Notes: generated by a model not told the origin, from the sequence alone. Positions 17,213 through 27,508 are shown, counted from the stretch's first letter. The stretch: DNA of 64,000 nt from Ignavibacteriota bacterium (GCA_013285425.1 CP053447.1:3416001-3480000), one strand, 5' to 3'. Made by a program: numbers and translations.

Positions 17213-19312
17213 ATGAAAAAAATAATCGGAGTTATCTTGGTATTAACAGCTCTTATTGGCTGCTCGCAGAAGCTGAAATATCCTGAGACAAAAAAAGTTG
17301 AAGTAACGGATGATTACTTTGGAACAAAGGTAGATGATCCTTACCGCTGGCTGGAGGATGATAATTCTCCTGAAACAGCTCAATGGGTAAAGGAAGAAAA
17401 TAAAGTTACAGATGAATATTTATCCCAAATTCCTTTCCGCGATAAGTTAAAACAACGATTTGAGAAATTGTATAATTATCCAAAATTCAGCACTCCTTTT
17501 CGCGCAGGAAAAAGATATTATTTTTTTAAAAATGATGGATTGCAAAATCAAAGTGTAATGTATGTTAAAGAAAATCCGGATAGCGAAGCACAGTTATTTT
17601 TTGATCCCAACAAACTTTCCGATGACGGAACAATATCTTTAGCAGTTCTTTCATTTTCAAAAGATGGAAAAACATTTGCTTATGGAACTGCCTCCGCAGG
17701 AAGTGATTGGAACGAGTATTTTGTTATTGATGTTGAAACCGGTAATAAACTTGACGATCATCTTAAATGGATTAAGTTTTCCGGTATGGCGTGGAAAGAT
17801 GATGGATTTTTTTACAGCCGGTATCCGGAACCAACCGGCTCAGAGCTTTCTACAAAAAATCAATATTCAAAAGTTTATTATCATAAAATTGGAGATAATC
17901 AATCCGGGGATGCTTTAATATTTGAAGATGCGGCAAAACCGGATCGTGGTTTTTCAGCAAATACAACGGATGATGAAAGATTTTTGATTATATCTTTTTC
18001 AGAAGGAACCAACAATAACGGGTTTCTTGTAAAAGATCTGTCAAACCCTGCTTCAAAGTTTATCAGCATAGTTGATGATTTAAATAATAATTATAATGTG
18101 GTTGATAACCTTGGTGACAAACTTTTAGTTCTAACAGATTATAATGCCCCAAATTACAGATTGGTTTTGATTGACCCGAAAAGTCCTGCTAAAGAAAACT
18201 GGAAAGATGTAATCCCTGAATCAAAAAATGTTTTACAGAAAGTTCAGATTATTGGCGGAAAACTTTTTACAACTTATATGCAGGATGCGTCGCATCATAT
18301 ATATGTTTATGATCTTAATGGAAAAATTGAATCAGAAATAAAACTGCCTGCATTAGGCTCGGTCGGGCTTAGCGGCAAAAGAGATGACAATACAGCGTTT
18401 TATTCATTTACTTCTTTTACATATCCGGGTGCAATTTACAAGTTGGATGTAAACAGCGGCAGCTCTGAACTTTATTTAAAAATAGATATGGATTTTGATT
18501 TTGATAATTATGTAACAAAGCAAGTTTTTTATGAGAGTAAAGACGGCACAAAAATTCCGATGTTCATCGTTTACAAAAAAGGATTGAAGCTTGATGGAAA
18601 TAATCCGACTTTTCTTTACAGTTACGGCGGATTCAATATTTCGTTAAATCCTTCATTCAGTGCGGCAAGACTAATGTTTTTGGAAAATGGCGGAGTGTAT
18701 GCGATGCCTAATATCAGAGGCGGCGGTGAGTATGGCGAACAGTGGCATAAAGCCGGAATGCTTGATAAAAAACAAAATGTATTCGATGATTTTATTTCTG
18801 CTGCAGAATATCTTATAAAAGAAGGATATACTAAACCATCAAAGCTTGCTTGTGCGGGCGGTTCAAACGGCGGTTTATTGATTGGTGCAGTTATAAATCA
18901 AAGACCCGATCTCTTTAAAGTTGCTGTTCCTCAAGTAGGAGTAATGGATATGCTGCGTTTTCATAAATTTACAATAGGTTATTATTGGGTTGTTGAATAT
19001 GGTTCAAGCGATGATGCGGAACAGTTTAAATATTTGTATAAATATTCTCCGCTGCATAATATTAAAAGCGAATTGAATTATCCTGCAACTCTTGTAATAA
19101 CAGCTGATCACGATGACAGGGTGGTTCCTGCACATTCGTTTAAATACATTGCAACTTTGCAGGAAAAATATAAAGGTGAAAATCCTGTCCTTATAAGAAT
19201 AGAAACCAAAGCCGGACACGGTGCCGGTAAACCAACTTCAAAAATTATTGAAGAAGCTGCTGATATGTGGAGTTTTGTTTTTTATAATCTGGGCATGTCC
19301 CCGGAATATTAA
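17213..19312 (+). CDS. Prolyl oligopeptidase family serine peptidase (S9A), lipoprotein
   Basis: A 699-residue enzyme that cuts short peptides after proline. The N-terminus is a lipoprotein signal (ALIGCS, Cys at 17), so it is probably anchored in the periplasmic face of a membrane. A start-of-family block VDDPYRWLEDDNSPE is at about 40-55, then a seven-bladed propeller region to about residue 430, and the catalytic alpha/beta-hydrolase domain. Catalytic residues visible: Ser in GGSNGGLLIGAV (about 549), Asp in DHDDRVVPAHSFK (about 632), His in KAGHGAGKP (about 668). Full length is typical. An ACGAGGG ribosome site precedes the start. Sits in an operon with the GNAT gene. Confidence 0.95.
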   Translation: MKKIIGVILVLTALIGCSQKLKYPETKKVEVTDDYFGTKVDDPYRWLEDDNSPETAQWVKEENKVTDEYLSQIPFRDKLKQRFEKLYNYPKFSTPFRAGKRYYFFKNDGLQNQSVMYVKENPDSEAQLFFDPNKLSDDGTISLAVLSFSKDGKTFAYGTASAGSDWNEYFVIDVETGNKLDDHLKWIKFSGMAWKDDGFFYSRYPEPTGSELSTKNQYSKVYYHKIGDNQSGDALIFEDAAKPDRGFSANTTDDERFLIISFSEGTNNNGFLVKDLSNPASKFISIVDDLNNNYNVVDNLGDKLLVLTDYNAPNYRLVLIDPKSPAKENWKDVIPESKNVLQKVQIIGGKLFTTYMQDASHHIYVYDLNGKIESEIKLPALGSVGLSGKRDDNTAFYSFTSFTYPGAIYKLDVNSGSSELYLKIDMDFDFDNYVTKQVFYESKDGTKIPMFIVYKKGLKLDGNNPTFLYSYGGFNISLNPSFSAARLMFLENGGVYAMPNIRGGGEYGEQWHKAGMLDKKQNVFDDFISAAEYLIKEGYTKPSKLACAGGSNGGLLIGAVINQRPDLFKVAVPQVGVMDMLRFHKFTIGYYWVVEYGSSDDAEQFKYLYKYSPLHNIKSELNYPATLVITADHDDRVVPAHSFKYIATLQEKYKGENPVLIRIETKAGHGAGKPTSKIIEEAADMWSFVFYNLGMSPEY

Positions 19313-19351
19313 ACAACTTTTTAATTACTTTAGCTAATCAGAATTTATTAT

Positions 19352-21058
19352 ATGCAGAGAAATACTTCGAATTATTGGCAAACGCATTTTGAAAAATCGA
19401 ATCAACTTGAATCTCCTGATTACGAAAATACATTGAGTTATTTCCAGAAATTTGCCGATAAAACCCAATACGTAAATATTGAAACAATCGGCAGCACACC
19501 ACAAGGCAGAGAGTTAAAGGTTGTTGTTGTATCCAAGGATAAAGCATTTACTCCCAAACTTGCAAAAAAGAGCGGCAAAGCAATTGTGCTTATTCAAAAT
19601 GGAATTCATCCCGGAGAGATAGAAGGGAAAGATGCTTGCATGCTTTTGCTCAGGGAAATTCTTATCACAAAGGAAAAAGAACATTTACTTGATAACATAA
19701 TATTATTAATTATTCCTGTTTTAAATGTTGATGGACATGAAAGATTAAGTCCGTTTAACCGCCCAAATCAAAACGGACCGAAAAAAATGGGCTGGCGTAC
19801 TAATGCGTTGAATCTGAACTTGAATCGTGATTATTTAAAAGCTGATACACCGGAAATAAGATCATTTCTGAAACTATTTAACGAATGGCTTCCGGATTTT
19901 ATGATTGATAATCACACAACAAACGGTGCTGATTATCAATATCATGTAACTTATGGAATTGAAACTCACCAGAATATTGACAAAGGACTGGTTAACTGGA
20001 TCGAAAGAGATTATTTGCCTTATTTGATTGAAAGAGTTGAAGCAGACGGATTTATTGTCGGTCCTTATATGGAATTTAAAGCCGGTACTATTGAAAGCGG
20101 AATTTTGGATCTGCCGGCACCTCCAAGATTATCTCATGGATATTGCGCAAGACAAAACAGGGTGTGTTTGCTTGTTGAAACCCACAGTCTGAAGCCATTT
20201 GCAAATCGTGTTTACTCAACAAAATCAATGATGGAACACACTATCAGCTTTTTGAATGATCATTACGGAAAAATAGTTTCATTAAATCATCATGCTGATA
20301 AACACACGATAAAATATTACTTAACTGATAAAAAGAAATTTCCGCTTGTTCTTACAGGAAACGGAAAGTTTGATAAATATTTATTTAAAGGATTTGAATG
20401 GTATGATGAACACAGCGAGGTATCTGGTTACACTGTCCGTAAATACACAAACAAACCAATTGAAATTGAGATACCGATTTTCAACAAAGCAAATTCATTA
20501 AAAAAAATCTTTGTTCCCCAGGCTTATATTATACCAGCACAGTTTACCGATATAATTGAAGTTATTAAGTCACATCGGATAAAATATAAAGTTTTAACAG
20601 CAGCAAAGAGATTAAAGGTTGAGAAGTACAAATTTTCAAACATTAAGTTTTCATCGTATCCTTATGAAGGAAGACAACTGCCGTCATTTAATGCCGAATC
20701 ATTTACCGAGCAATGTGATGTACCAGCCGGCTCATTTATAGTTTACACAAATCAAAGACAATTAAGAGTTATTGTAAACTTACTCGAACCTGAAGCACCT
20801 GATTCATTTGTCAATTGGGGATTCTTCAACTCATTCTTTGAAAGAAAAGAATATGCTGAAGCTTATGTAATGGAGCCTTACGCAAAGAAAATGTTGAAAG
20901 AAGATCCGCAGCTAAAATCTGAATTTTACAAAAAGCTGAATGATGATGAAAGCTTTAAAAACAATGCAGGCGAAAGATTGGATTTCTTTTACAAACATTC
21001 TCCTTTTTACGACAAAGTGGAAAATGTTTATCCTGTTCTCAGAATACTTTCTGCTTAG
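19352..21058 (+). CDS. M14-family zinc carboxypeptidase-like protein
   Basis: The 568-residue product has the zinc-carboxypeptidase fold near the N-terminus: the metal motif HPGEIEGKDA (H-x-x-E, about residues 86-95), the Arg-containing NLNRDYLKAD (about 152), and the third ligand His in MIDNHTTNGADYQY (about 183). Family members of this type in Bacteroidota carry a long C-terminal extension as here (GSFIVYTNQRQLRVIVNLLE and VNWGFFNSFFERKEYAEAY). No signal peptide is visible at the present start, though most relatives are exported, so the start could lie elsewhere or the protein is cytoplasmic. It follows the prolyl oligopeptidase by 39 bases, suggesting a shared role in peptide breakdown. 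Confidence 0.88.
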   Translation: MQRNTSNYWQTHFEKSNQLESPDYENTLSYFQKFADKTQYVNIETIGSTPQGRELKVVVVSKDKAFTPKLAKKSGKAIVLIQNGIHPGEIEGKDACMLLLREILITKEKEHLLDNIILLIIPVLNVDGHERLSPFNRPNQNGPKKMGWRTNALNLNLNRDYLKADTPEIRSFLKLFNEWLPDFMIDNHTTNGADYQYHVTYGIETHQNIDKGLVNWIERDYLPYLIERVEADGFIVGPYMEFKAGTIESGILDLPAPPRLSHGYCARQNRVCLLVETHSLKPFANRVYSTKSMMEHTISFLNDHYGKIVSLNHHADKHTIKYYLTDKKKFPLVLTGNGKFDKYLFKGFEWYDEHSEVSGYTVRKYTNKPIEIEIPIFNKANSLKKIFVPQAYIIPAQFTDIIEVIKSHRIKYKVLTAAKRLKVEKYKFSNIKFSSYPYEGRQLPSFNAESFTEQCDVPAGSFIVYTNQRQLRVIVNLLEPEAPDSFVNWGFFNSFFERKEYAEAYVMEPYAKKMLKEDPQLKSEFYKKLNDDESFKNNAGERLDFFYKHSPFYDKVENVYPVLRILSA

Positions 21059-21285
21059 CAATATTTTTAACATATTTTATCAGAGGCGGGTTTACAAAAG
21101 ATATTATAAGCATTGCATATCTTTTCTTAATTGCATTTGAAATCCTACCCATATATTTCTGATTATCTTATTCACAAACTGAAATTATTAAGCAATATTA
21201 TTGACCTTTTAAGTTTTATTCAGTAGGTTTAGAACAGCTTATCCAACAAAACAAAAAATTATTTTTCATCATTTAGGAGGCTGGT

Positions 21286-23040
21286 ATGAAATCAATAATT
21301 AAACGATTGTTTTTTGTTGTTCTGATAACTTCTGTCTTGCCGGTTTACTCTCAGGATTATTCTTTTGAAGAATTGATTGTTCAGAAAGAATTAAATCCGT
21401 CTTCTTATATCGAAGCAAAAAGGGAAGCGATAAAGCAATCGTTACCCATCGGTATAAAACTTCAGGAAGGAATATTGATTGATGTGCTAAAAGTAGAGAA
21501 TGGTAAATTGCTCTACAGTGTTTTTAAAAATCTTCTGCATCCATTTGAGGATGGTGAAGTTATGACTTACGATCAGATAATAAACAAGTATAATTTATCT
21601 GATGCTCAGATTAATTGGGGCAACTCCAAATCAGAAAATCAACAGACTGATGCTTCTGATACAAAACTATTGTTGATACCCGATTGGGGAAACGATAATG
21701 TTTTAGCTTTTGATCCTATCACAGGTAATCTGGTTAATGCTAACTTTATACCGCCCAATCCGGGAAATCTTGCTTCACCCAAACATGCACTTTTAAATCC
21801 TGCTGGTTTTATCAGTGTATCTGACCAAATTACTGATCTTGTGCAGAAGTTTGATACTGCTGGTTTATATCTTGGAGTTTTTGCGCCTGCCGGCGGAGTA
21901 AACAATGCCATACTTGATAATATCCGCGGTCATGGATACAGACCAAACGGAAATCTTGTTGTTACTGTTGGAAGCGGTGCTAATTCAAACGGTATTCCGG
22001 AATTTGATAATGCCGGAAATTATCTGGGTAATTTTATCGCAAATGGTTCAGGCGGATTAAATAGTCCTTTTGATATTCTGTTCAGAACCAATGATGTGCT
22101 GGTTACTGCTTCTACAAGCGATGCAGCACACAGATATGATCTTAATGGAAATTATATAGACAATCTGATTTCGGGTATAAACTTTCCGCAGGATATTTAT
22201 GAGCTGCCCAATGGAAATTTGGCGGTTGCTGTTTTCTCTTCACCTTCCGGATTAGGAATTTACACTCCAAACGGCAATCAACTTCATTTTTTTACATCCG
22301 TAACAGGTTTAAGAAGTGTTTATTTATTACCGGGGGGCACTTACCTTGTAACTAATAGTGCCGGGCTGCACGAAATTGACAGCACAAACGGTGCATTAAT
22401 AAGAACAATATATTCAACTTCTAATCTTCAATATATTTCTTATGTAGATTATTCAATTATTCCGGTGGAACTTACATCATTTACGGCAAAAGTCAGCGGA
22501 AGAAGTGTTGTGCTTAACTGGACAACTGCAACTGAGCTTAATAACTCTGGATTTGAAATTGAAAGAAAGGAATCGGATGATATAAATCAAAACTCAGAAT
22601 GGGTTAATATTGGATTTGTAAATGGAAACGGTACATCATCAGCATCACATTCATATACATTTATTGATGATCTAACGCTCACTCATAATCAAACTCTTTC
22701 CTATAGATTAAAGCAAATTGATTTTGACGGTAGTTTTCAATATTCGCAAGTGATTGATGTAAATATTCTGAATCCAATGGAGTTCAGACTTGAACAGAAT
22801 TATCCAAATCCGTTTAACCCATCAACCACTATCAGTTTCAACATTCCAACCGATGGGTTTGTAAATTTACAAGTGTTTGATATAATGGGAAATCAGATTG
22901 CAGAACTTCTGAATAAAGAAACAAAAGCCGGATTGCATTCAATTGAGTTTGATGCTTCAGGGCTTGCCAGCGGAACTTACTTCTACAAACTGCAAGCTGG
23001 CGGTAATATTGAAGTGCAGAAGATGCTGCTCTTGAAATAA
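21286..23040 (+). CDS. T9SS type A sorted secreted protein with beta-propeller
   Basis: A 584-residue secreted protein: signal peptide at 1-22 (to VYSQD), an NHL/SMP-30-like repeat region at about 120-390 with repeated units such as FDNAGNYLGNF and YDLNGNYIDNL, a beta-sandwich (VELTSFTAKVSGRSVVLNWT, about 395-490) and a C-terminal sorting domain. The last holds NYPNPFNPSTTISF and ends ASGLASGTYFYKLQAGG...KMLLLK, the type A signal of type IX secretion. It would cross the outer membrane by the por system and be attached or released. A clear AGGAGG ribosome site precedes the ATG and a strong terminator follows, so it is a single-gene unit. No enzyme motif is visible. Confidence 0.92.
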   Translation: MKSIIKRLFFVVLITSVLPVYSQDYSFEELIVQKELNPSSYIEAKREAIKQSLPIGIKLQEGILIDVLKVENGKLLYSVFKNLLHPFEDGEVMTYDQIINKYNLSDAQINWGNSKSENQQTDASDTKLLLIPDWGNDNVLAFDPITGNLVNANFIPPNPGNLASPKHALLNPAGFISVSDQITDLVQKFDTAGLYLGVFAPAGGVNNAILDNIRGHGYRPNGNLVVTVGSGANSNGIPEFDNAGNYLGNFIANGSGGLNSPFDILFRTNDVLVTASTSDAAHRYDLNGNYIDNLISGINFPQDIYELPNGNLAVAVFSSPSGLGIYTPNGNQLHFFTSVTGLRSVYLLPGGTYLVTNSAGLHEIDSTNGALIRTIYSTSNLQYISYVDYSIIPVELTSFTAKVSGRSVVLNWTTATELNNSGFEIERKESDDINQNSEWVNIGFVNGNGTSSASHSYTFIDDLTLTHNQTLSYRLKQIDFDGSFQYSQVIDVNILNPMEFRLEQNYPNPFNPSTTISFNIPTDGFVNLQVFDIMGNQIAELLNKETKAGLHSIEFDASGLASGTYFYKLQAGGNIEVQKMLLLK

Positions 23041-23049
23041 TGATTATTA

Positions 23050-23078
23050 AAGGCTCCTAAAGCGGAGCCTTTTGTTTC
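23050..23078 (+). terminator. Rho-independent terminator after the T9SS gene
   Basis: Perfect 8-base stem (23050-23057 with 23064-23071) with a six-base loop followed by a T-rich stretch. Confidence 0.85.
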
Positions 23079-23154
23079 TTTTATTTGCATCTTTGATTCA
23101 TAGAATTTAAACTTAACTCAAATAATTATATTAAAAATTAAAAAGTTAATACTT

Positions 23155-24366
23155 ATGAGCACCGACAATCAAATAACTGTTTTAGCTGTTTCATCTTATG
23201 AAAAAGGACATGACTTTATGCGCGAAGCAAAAGCACAGGGCTGCCGTGTAATTCTGCTTACATCAAAAAGTCTTGAAGATGCCGATTGGCCGCGCGAAAG
23301 TATTGATGAAATCTTTTATATAGTTGATAAGAATAAAGAATGGAATATGCAGGATGTAATATATGGAGTCAGTTATCTTGCGCGAACAGAAAATATTGAT
23401 AGAATAGTTGCACTTGATGATTTTGATGTTGAGCGTGCGGCTTCTTTAAGAGAGCATTTAAGAGTTGGCGGAATGGGTGATACTACAGCCCGGTATTTCC
23501 GTGATAAACTTGCAATGAGAATGCGTGCCCGGGAAGCAGGAATACCAGTACCTGAATTTTTACATGTCCTGAATCATAAAAAGATAAATGAGTTTGCAGA
23601 TAAAGTTCCTTTTCCATATATGATTAAACCACGATTACTTGCTGGTTCTTACGGATTGAAGAAGGTAAATGATAAAAGAGAAATGTGGGATAGAATTAAT
23701 TATCTGGCAGATGAACAATCATTTTTTTTGATGGAAAGATTTATACCCGGCAGCATCTACCATGTTGATACAATTATTTCTGAGCGGGAAGTTGTCTTTG
23801 GATTGGCAAGCAAGTATGGAACTCCGCCTTTTGAAGTTGCCCATCAGGGAAGAGTGTTTACAAGTCAAACGCTTGACAGCAGCTCTGAAGAAGCCAAAGA
23901 AGTTTTAGAATTAAATATTAAAGTAATCAAAGCATTAGGTCTGTTACGTGGTGTATCACATTCCGAATTTATTCGTGCTGAGGATGGAAAACTATACTTT
24001 CTTGAAACTTCTGCAAGAGTCGGCGGAGCGAATCTCTCAACTCTGGTTGAAGCAGCAACAGGCGTAAATCTTTGGAGAGAGTGGGCAAAGATTGAAATCC
24101 TTAAAGGTGAAAAACCATATAGGCTTCCGAAAGTAAATAATGATTTCGCAGCAATTGTTACATCTCTTTCAAAACAAGAGTGGCCTGACTTAAATACTTA
24201 CAATGATCCTGAAGTTGTATGGAGATTAAAAAAAGAATATCACGCAGGGCTGATTATTAAATCATCAAGTAAAGAAAGAATAAATCAGTTAGTGAATCAA
24301 TACACAAAAAGATTTTACAATGATTTCTTTACAACTGCAAAGATGGGTGAAAGACCGAGTAATTAG
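23155..24366 (+). CDS. ATP-grasp domain ligase
   Basis: A 403-residue cytoplasmic enzyme with the N-terminal pre-ATP-grasp domain (about 1-115) and an ATP-grasp domain: FPYMIKPRLLAGSYGLKKV (about 157-175, the Lys/Gly-rich ATP lid), FLMERFIPGSIYHVDT (about 197-212) and the metal-binding pair in GKLYFLETSARVGGAN (Glu and Asn, about 282-297). This group joins a carboxylate to an amine or thiol using ATP through an acyl-phosphate. The substrate is not evident: relatives include carbamoyl-phosphate-synthase-like and peptide-ligase enzymes. Monocistronic, between a terminator and a convergent gene. Confidence 0.9.
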   Translation: MSTDNQITVLAVSSYEKGHDFMREAKAQGCRVILLTSKSLEDADWPRESIDEIFYIVDKNKEWNMQDVIYGVSYLARTENIDRIVALDDFDVERAASLREHLRVGGMGDTTARYFRDKLAMRMRAREAGIPVPEFLHVLNHKKINEFADKVPFPYMIKPRLLAGSYGLKKVNDKREMWDRINYLADEQSFFLMERFIPGSIYHVDTIISEREVVFGLASKYGTPPFEVAHQGRVFTSQTLDSSSEEAKEVLELNIKVIKALGLLRGVSHSEFIRAEDGKLYFLETSARVGGANLSTLVEAATGVNLWREWAKIEILKGEKPYRLPKVNNDFAAIVTSLSKQEWPDLNTYNDPEVVWRLKKEYHAGLIIKSSSKERINQLVNQYTKRFYNDFFTTAKMGERPSN

Positions 24367-24465
24367 TAAAGTTTAAAATAGTTTTTATGCAAGAACAGAT
24401 TTGTAGATTCATTTTTTGAATGTTGATAATCTGTTTTATCAGTGCTTCAATTTACTTCTCTTAGC

Positions 24466-24500
24466 GAGGCGGGAATTTATAAATATAATTTTCCCGCCTC
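24466..24500. terminator. Hairpin between convergent genes
   Basis: A perfect 10-base inverted repeat (24466-24475 with 24491-24500) with a 15-base AT loop lies between the convergent ATP-grasp and lyase genes, 17 bases from the lyase stop. It lacks a long T tract on either side, so it may be a bidirectional stop or an mRNA-protecting hairpin. Confidence 0.5.
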
Positions 24501-24516
24501 ATCATTAATAATATTG

Positions 24517-25908
24517 TTAAGTTATTTTCTTAAATCTTGCCTGGAAAAATCTCAGGTGTTTCGGTTCATAAACCATCTTTAGTCCCCTGATCTTTTTTCT
24601 ATCTTCATAAACCTGTGCGATCGATTCAACTGCAACATCAATATGAGCCTGAGTATAAACTCTTCTTGGAAAAGTCAGGCGCACCAGTTCAAGCTTTGGA
24701 TAACGATGTTTTCCTGTATTCGAATCTCTTCCGGCTGAAACGATTCCTCTTTCCATTCCGCGGACACCGCTATCGATATAAATTTCTGCTGCAAGTGTCT
24801 GAGCGGGAAAAACGTCTTGTTTTAAATGAGGTAAGAATTTTTTTGCATCAAGAAAAATTGCGTGACCGCCAAACGGATAAACAATCGGAATGTTATATTT
24901 TTCAAGCTGCTTTCCGCAATATTCAACCTGTCCGATGCGGGCTTTAATATTATCAAACTGCACCATCTCTTCCATTCCTCTTGCCATAGCTTCCATATCA
25001 CGCCCGGCTAATCCGCCGTAAGTATGAAGTCCTTCATACACTACAACCATATTTCTTGCCTCTTCATAAACACGTTTATCGCGGGTTGCAAAAATTCCGC
25101 CAATGTTAACCATCAGATCTTTTTTAGCACTAACCCAAAGTCCATCAAAATGCGAACATATCTCTTTCAGAATTTGCTCGATTGTTTTTTTCTCATAACC
25201 CTTTTCACGGAGTTTAATGTAATAAGCATTTTCAACCGCACGAGTTGCGTCAAACCAGAGTTTTATTCCATGCTTTTTAAGTAATGAAGAAACTTCTTTT
25301 AAGTTTTTCATCGAAAATGGCTGACCGCCGGCCATGTTTACCGGACCAGCCATAAAAACATAAGGAATATTTTTAGCACCAACTTTCTTAATCAGACTTT
25401 CAAGTTTGTTCAAATTTATGTTGCCCTTAAAAGGATGAGTGTTCTGGGGATTGTGTGCTTCATCAATAATTACATCAACAAATTTTCCGCCAACTAGCTC
25501 AATGTGTTCCCTGGTAGTTGTAAAATACATATTACCGGGAATAACATTATCTGGTTTGATTAAAATCTTAGAAACCATGTGTTCAGCAGCCCTGCCCTGA
25601 TGAGTCGGAACAAAGTATGGCATCCCATAATATTTTTTTATGTTATCCCACAGGTAATAAAAATTTTTGCTTCCTGCATAAGCCTCATCACCAAGCATCA
25701 TTCCTGCCCATTGATAATCACTCATTGCATTTGTACCGCTATCGGTGAGTAAATCAATATAAACATCTTCGCTTTTTAATAAGAAAGTATTATAACCGGC
25801 TTCTTTAGCAGCTTTTTCGCGATAAGCTTTTGTAGTCATTTTGATCGGCTCAACCATTTTAATTTTAAATGGTTCTGCCCAGCTCCTTTTAATGATTTTT
25901 TTTGCCAT
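24517..25908 (-). CDS. Tyrosine phenol-lyase (tryptophanase-family beta-eliminating PLP lyase)
   Basis: A 463-residue PLP enzyme of the tryptophanase/tyrosine phenol-lyase family, full length, splitting the side chain from an aromatic amino acid to give pyruvate and ammonia. The PLP lysine is in SAKKDLM (about residue 263). Three positions separate the two activities in the characterised Citrobacter and E. coli enzymes (Thr124/Arg381/Phe448 in phenol-lyase against Asp137/Val394/His463 in tryptophanase). Here the Thr is kept (YFTTTREH, residue 130), the Arg is kept (GMERGIVSAGR) and the Phe is kept (LRFFQARF). This points to tyrosine phenol-lyase rather than indole formation. Automated annotation may call it tryptophanase. 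Expressed alone, opposite to the ATP-grasp gene. Confidence 0.88.
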   Translation of the reverse strand: MAKKIIKRSWAEPFKIKMVEPIKMTTKAYREKAAKEAGYNTFLLKSEDVYIDLLTDSGTNAMSDYQWAGMMLGDEAYAGSKNFYYLWDNIKKYYGMPYFVPTHQGRAAEHMVSKILIKPDNVIPGNMYFTTTREHIELVGGKFVDVIIDEAHNPQNTHPFKGNINLNKLESLIKKVGAKNIPYVFMAGPVNMAGGQPFSMKNLKEVSSLLKKHGIKLWFDATRAVENAYYIKLREKGYEKKTIEQILKEICSHFDGLWVSAKKDLMVNIGGIFATRDKRVYEEARNMVVVYEGLHTYGGLAGRDMEAMARGMEEMVQFDNIKARIGQVEYCGKQLEKYNIPIVYPFGGHAIFLDAKKFLPHLKQDVFPAQTLAAEIYIDSGVRGMERGIVSAGRDSNTGKHRYPKLELVRLTFPRRVYTQAHIDVAVESIAQVYEDRKKIRGLKMVYEPKHLRFFQARFKKIT

Positions 25909-26087
25909 ATCTTTCCCTTTTTATTTAGTAATGGTTAATGATTTTCAATAAACTGAAATAATTGTAAAAGCAAATTAAGAAAAACAATTTTAGGAAATAA
26001 ATTCTGTATTAAGAATTGGAATCAAACAGCTGATAGTTAATATTTGAAACACTCTGTACGGACTGGAGATTTTGCGAAAAATTTTTA

Positions 26088-27392
26088 TCAGATAAATACT
26101 TTTTTAATCAGCTTTGGTTTACCCGGTTTGGATTTTGAAATCTTTACTGCGCTCTCAATTCTTTTTTTAGCAGATTCAACTCCTGTTTTAGAATCAGAAA
26201 ATATCTCAGCAAGAACAACATTTTTATTAATCGTATCTCCGATCTTATAATTAAATATTATCCCTGCTTTGGGATCTATTTTATCATCTTTTGTTTTTCT
26301 TCCTGCGCCAAGATCAATTGCCGCCATTCCAAGCTCGTAAGTATTAATCTCTGATAAATATCCTGTAGAAACAGATTTAACCGCTTCTTTAATTTTTGGT
26401 TCAGGATATTTTTCAGGACGAATAACAAAATCCGTTTTACCATTTTGTGCTTTTACAATCTCTGCAAATTTATCAAAAGCTTTACCCGATGATAATATCT
26501 TAATCGCTGTTTCAATTCCCTCGTCTAATGACTTTGCTTTCTTACCAAGATAAATCATAGCACCTGCAAGGATTAAAGACAATTCGGTTAAGTCATTTTT
26601 CTTTCCATCTTTTAAAACCTGAATTGATTCGTAAACTTCCAGCCAGTTACCAATATAATTACCAAGCGGCTGATTCATATCAGTTACAAAACCAATTACT
26701 TTTTTATTAAAAGCTTTTGCCGTATCTATCAGTGAATTTGCAAGAGCAACTGCATCTTTTTCCTTTTGCATAAATGCGCCGCTGCCGGTTTTTACATCAA
26801 GCACCAAACCATCAATTCCCTCTGCTAATTTTTTACTCATAATACTTCCAGTAATAAGCGGAATTGATTCAACAGTTGCTGTAACATCACGAAGTGCATA
26901 GATTGATTTATCAGCCGGAGCAATTTCTTTTGTCTGTCCGATTAAAACCGCACCGGTTTTTTTCAGCACATTTTTATATTCTGTTAAAGTCAGATCAGTT
27001 CTGAATCCCGGAATAGACTCAAGTTTATCAAGTGTTCCGCCTGAATGCCCGAGTCCGCGGCCCGAAATCATTGGAACTTTAACTCCTGCTGCCGCAGCGA
27101 TTGGTGCAAGTATTAAAGAGGTTTTATCCCCAACTCCGCCGGTTGAATGTTTATCAATTTTAATCCCTTTTATAGAAGAAAGATCTAATACCTTTCCGCT
27201 GTAAAGCATAGCTTCTGTTAGTGCAGATGTTTCCTCCTTGCTCATTCCGTTAAAATAAACTGACATTAGAAAAGCAGAAAACTGATAATCAGGAATTTTA
27301 TTTTTTGTAAAGCCATTTACCAAGAAGAGAATTTCTTCTTTGGTAAGATGTTCATTATTTCTCTTTTTGCGGATGAGTTCTGCGGTATTCAT
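26088..27392 (-). CDS. deoA: Pyrimidine-nucleoside (thymidine) phosphorylase
   Basis: A 434-residue enzyme that cleaves thymidine, deoxyuridine or uridine with phosphate in nucleoside salvage. Landmarks: KHSTGGVGDKTSLILAP (residues about 82-98), the glycine-rich phosphate loop SGRGLGHSGGTLDKLES (about 109-125), ALRDVTATVESIPLI and the catalytic-domain GLVLDVKTGSGAFM (about 196-209). Length and order match the two-domain family shared by DeoA and Bacillus Pdp; the sequence cannot decide between thymidine-only and broad pyrimidine specificity. No partner gene lies close by on the same strand. Confidence 0.95.
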   Translation of the reverse strand: MNTAELIRKKRNNEHLTKEEILFLVNGFTKNKIPDYQFSAFLMSVYFNGMSKEETSALTEAMLYSGKVLDLSSIKGIKIDKHSTGGVGDKTSLILAPIAAAAGVKVPMISGRGLGHSGGTLDKLESIPGFRTDLTLTEYKNVLKKTGAVLIGQTKEIAPADKSIYALRDVTATVESIPLITGSIMSKKLAEGIDGLVLDVKTGSGAFMQKEKDAVALANSLIDTAKAFNKKVIGFVTDMNQPLGNYIGNWLEVYESIQVLKDGKKNDLTELSLILAGAMIYLGKKAKSLDEGIETAIKILSSGKAFDKFAEIVKAQNGKTDFVIRPEKYPEPKIKEAVKSVSTGYLSEINTYELGMAAIDLGAGRKTKDDKIDPKAGIIFNYKIGDTINKNVVLAEIFSDSKTGVESAKKRIESAVKISKSKPGKPKLIKKVFI

Positions 27393-27441
27393 ATAAATAA
27401 CAAAATATTTTTTATAGTACTATATAATATAAACTAATCTA

Positions 27442-27473
27442 TTTGATTGCCCTTCATCATTTCTTTATTTTTA
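27442..27473 (+). promoter_or_regulatory. Probable promoter of aspS
   Basis: TTTG (27442-27445), 20 bases, then TATTTTTA (27466-27473), one base off TAnnTTTG. A start near 27480 leaves a short leader with an AAGGAG ribosome site. Confidence 0.4.
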
Positions 27474-27508
27474 GCCCTCAAATTCTATAAGGAGTTATTC
27501 AGAATATT

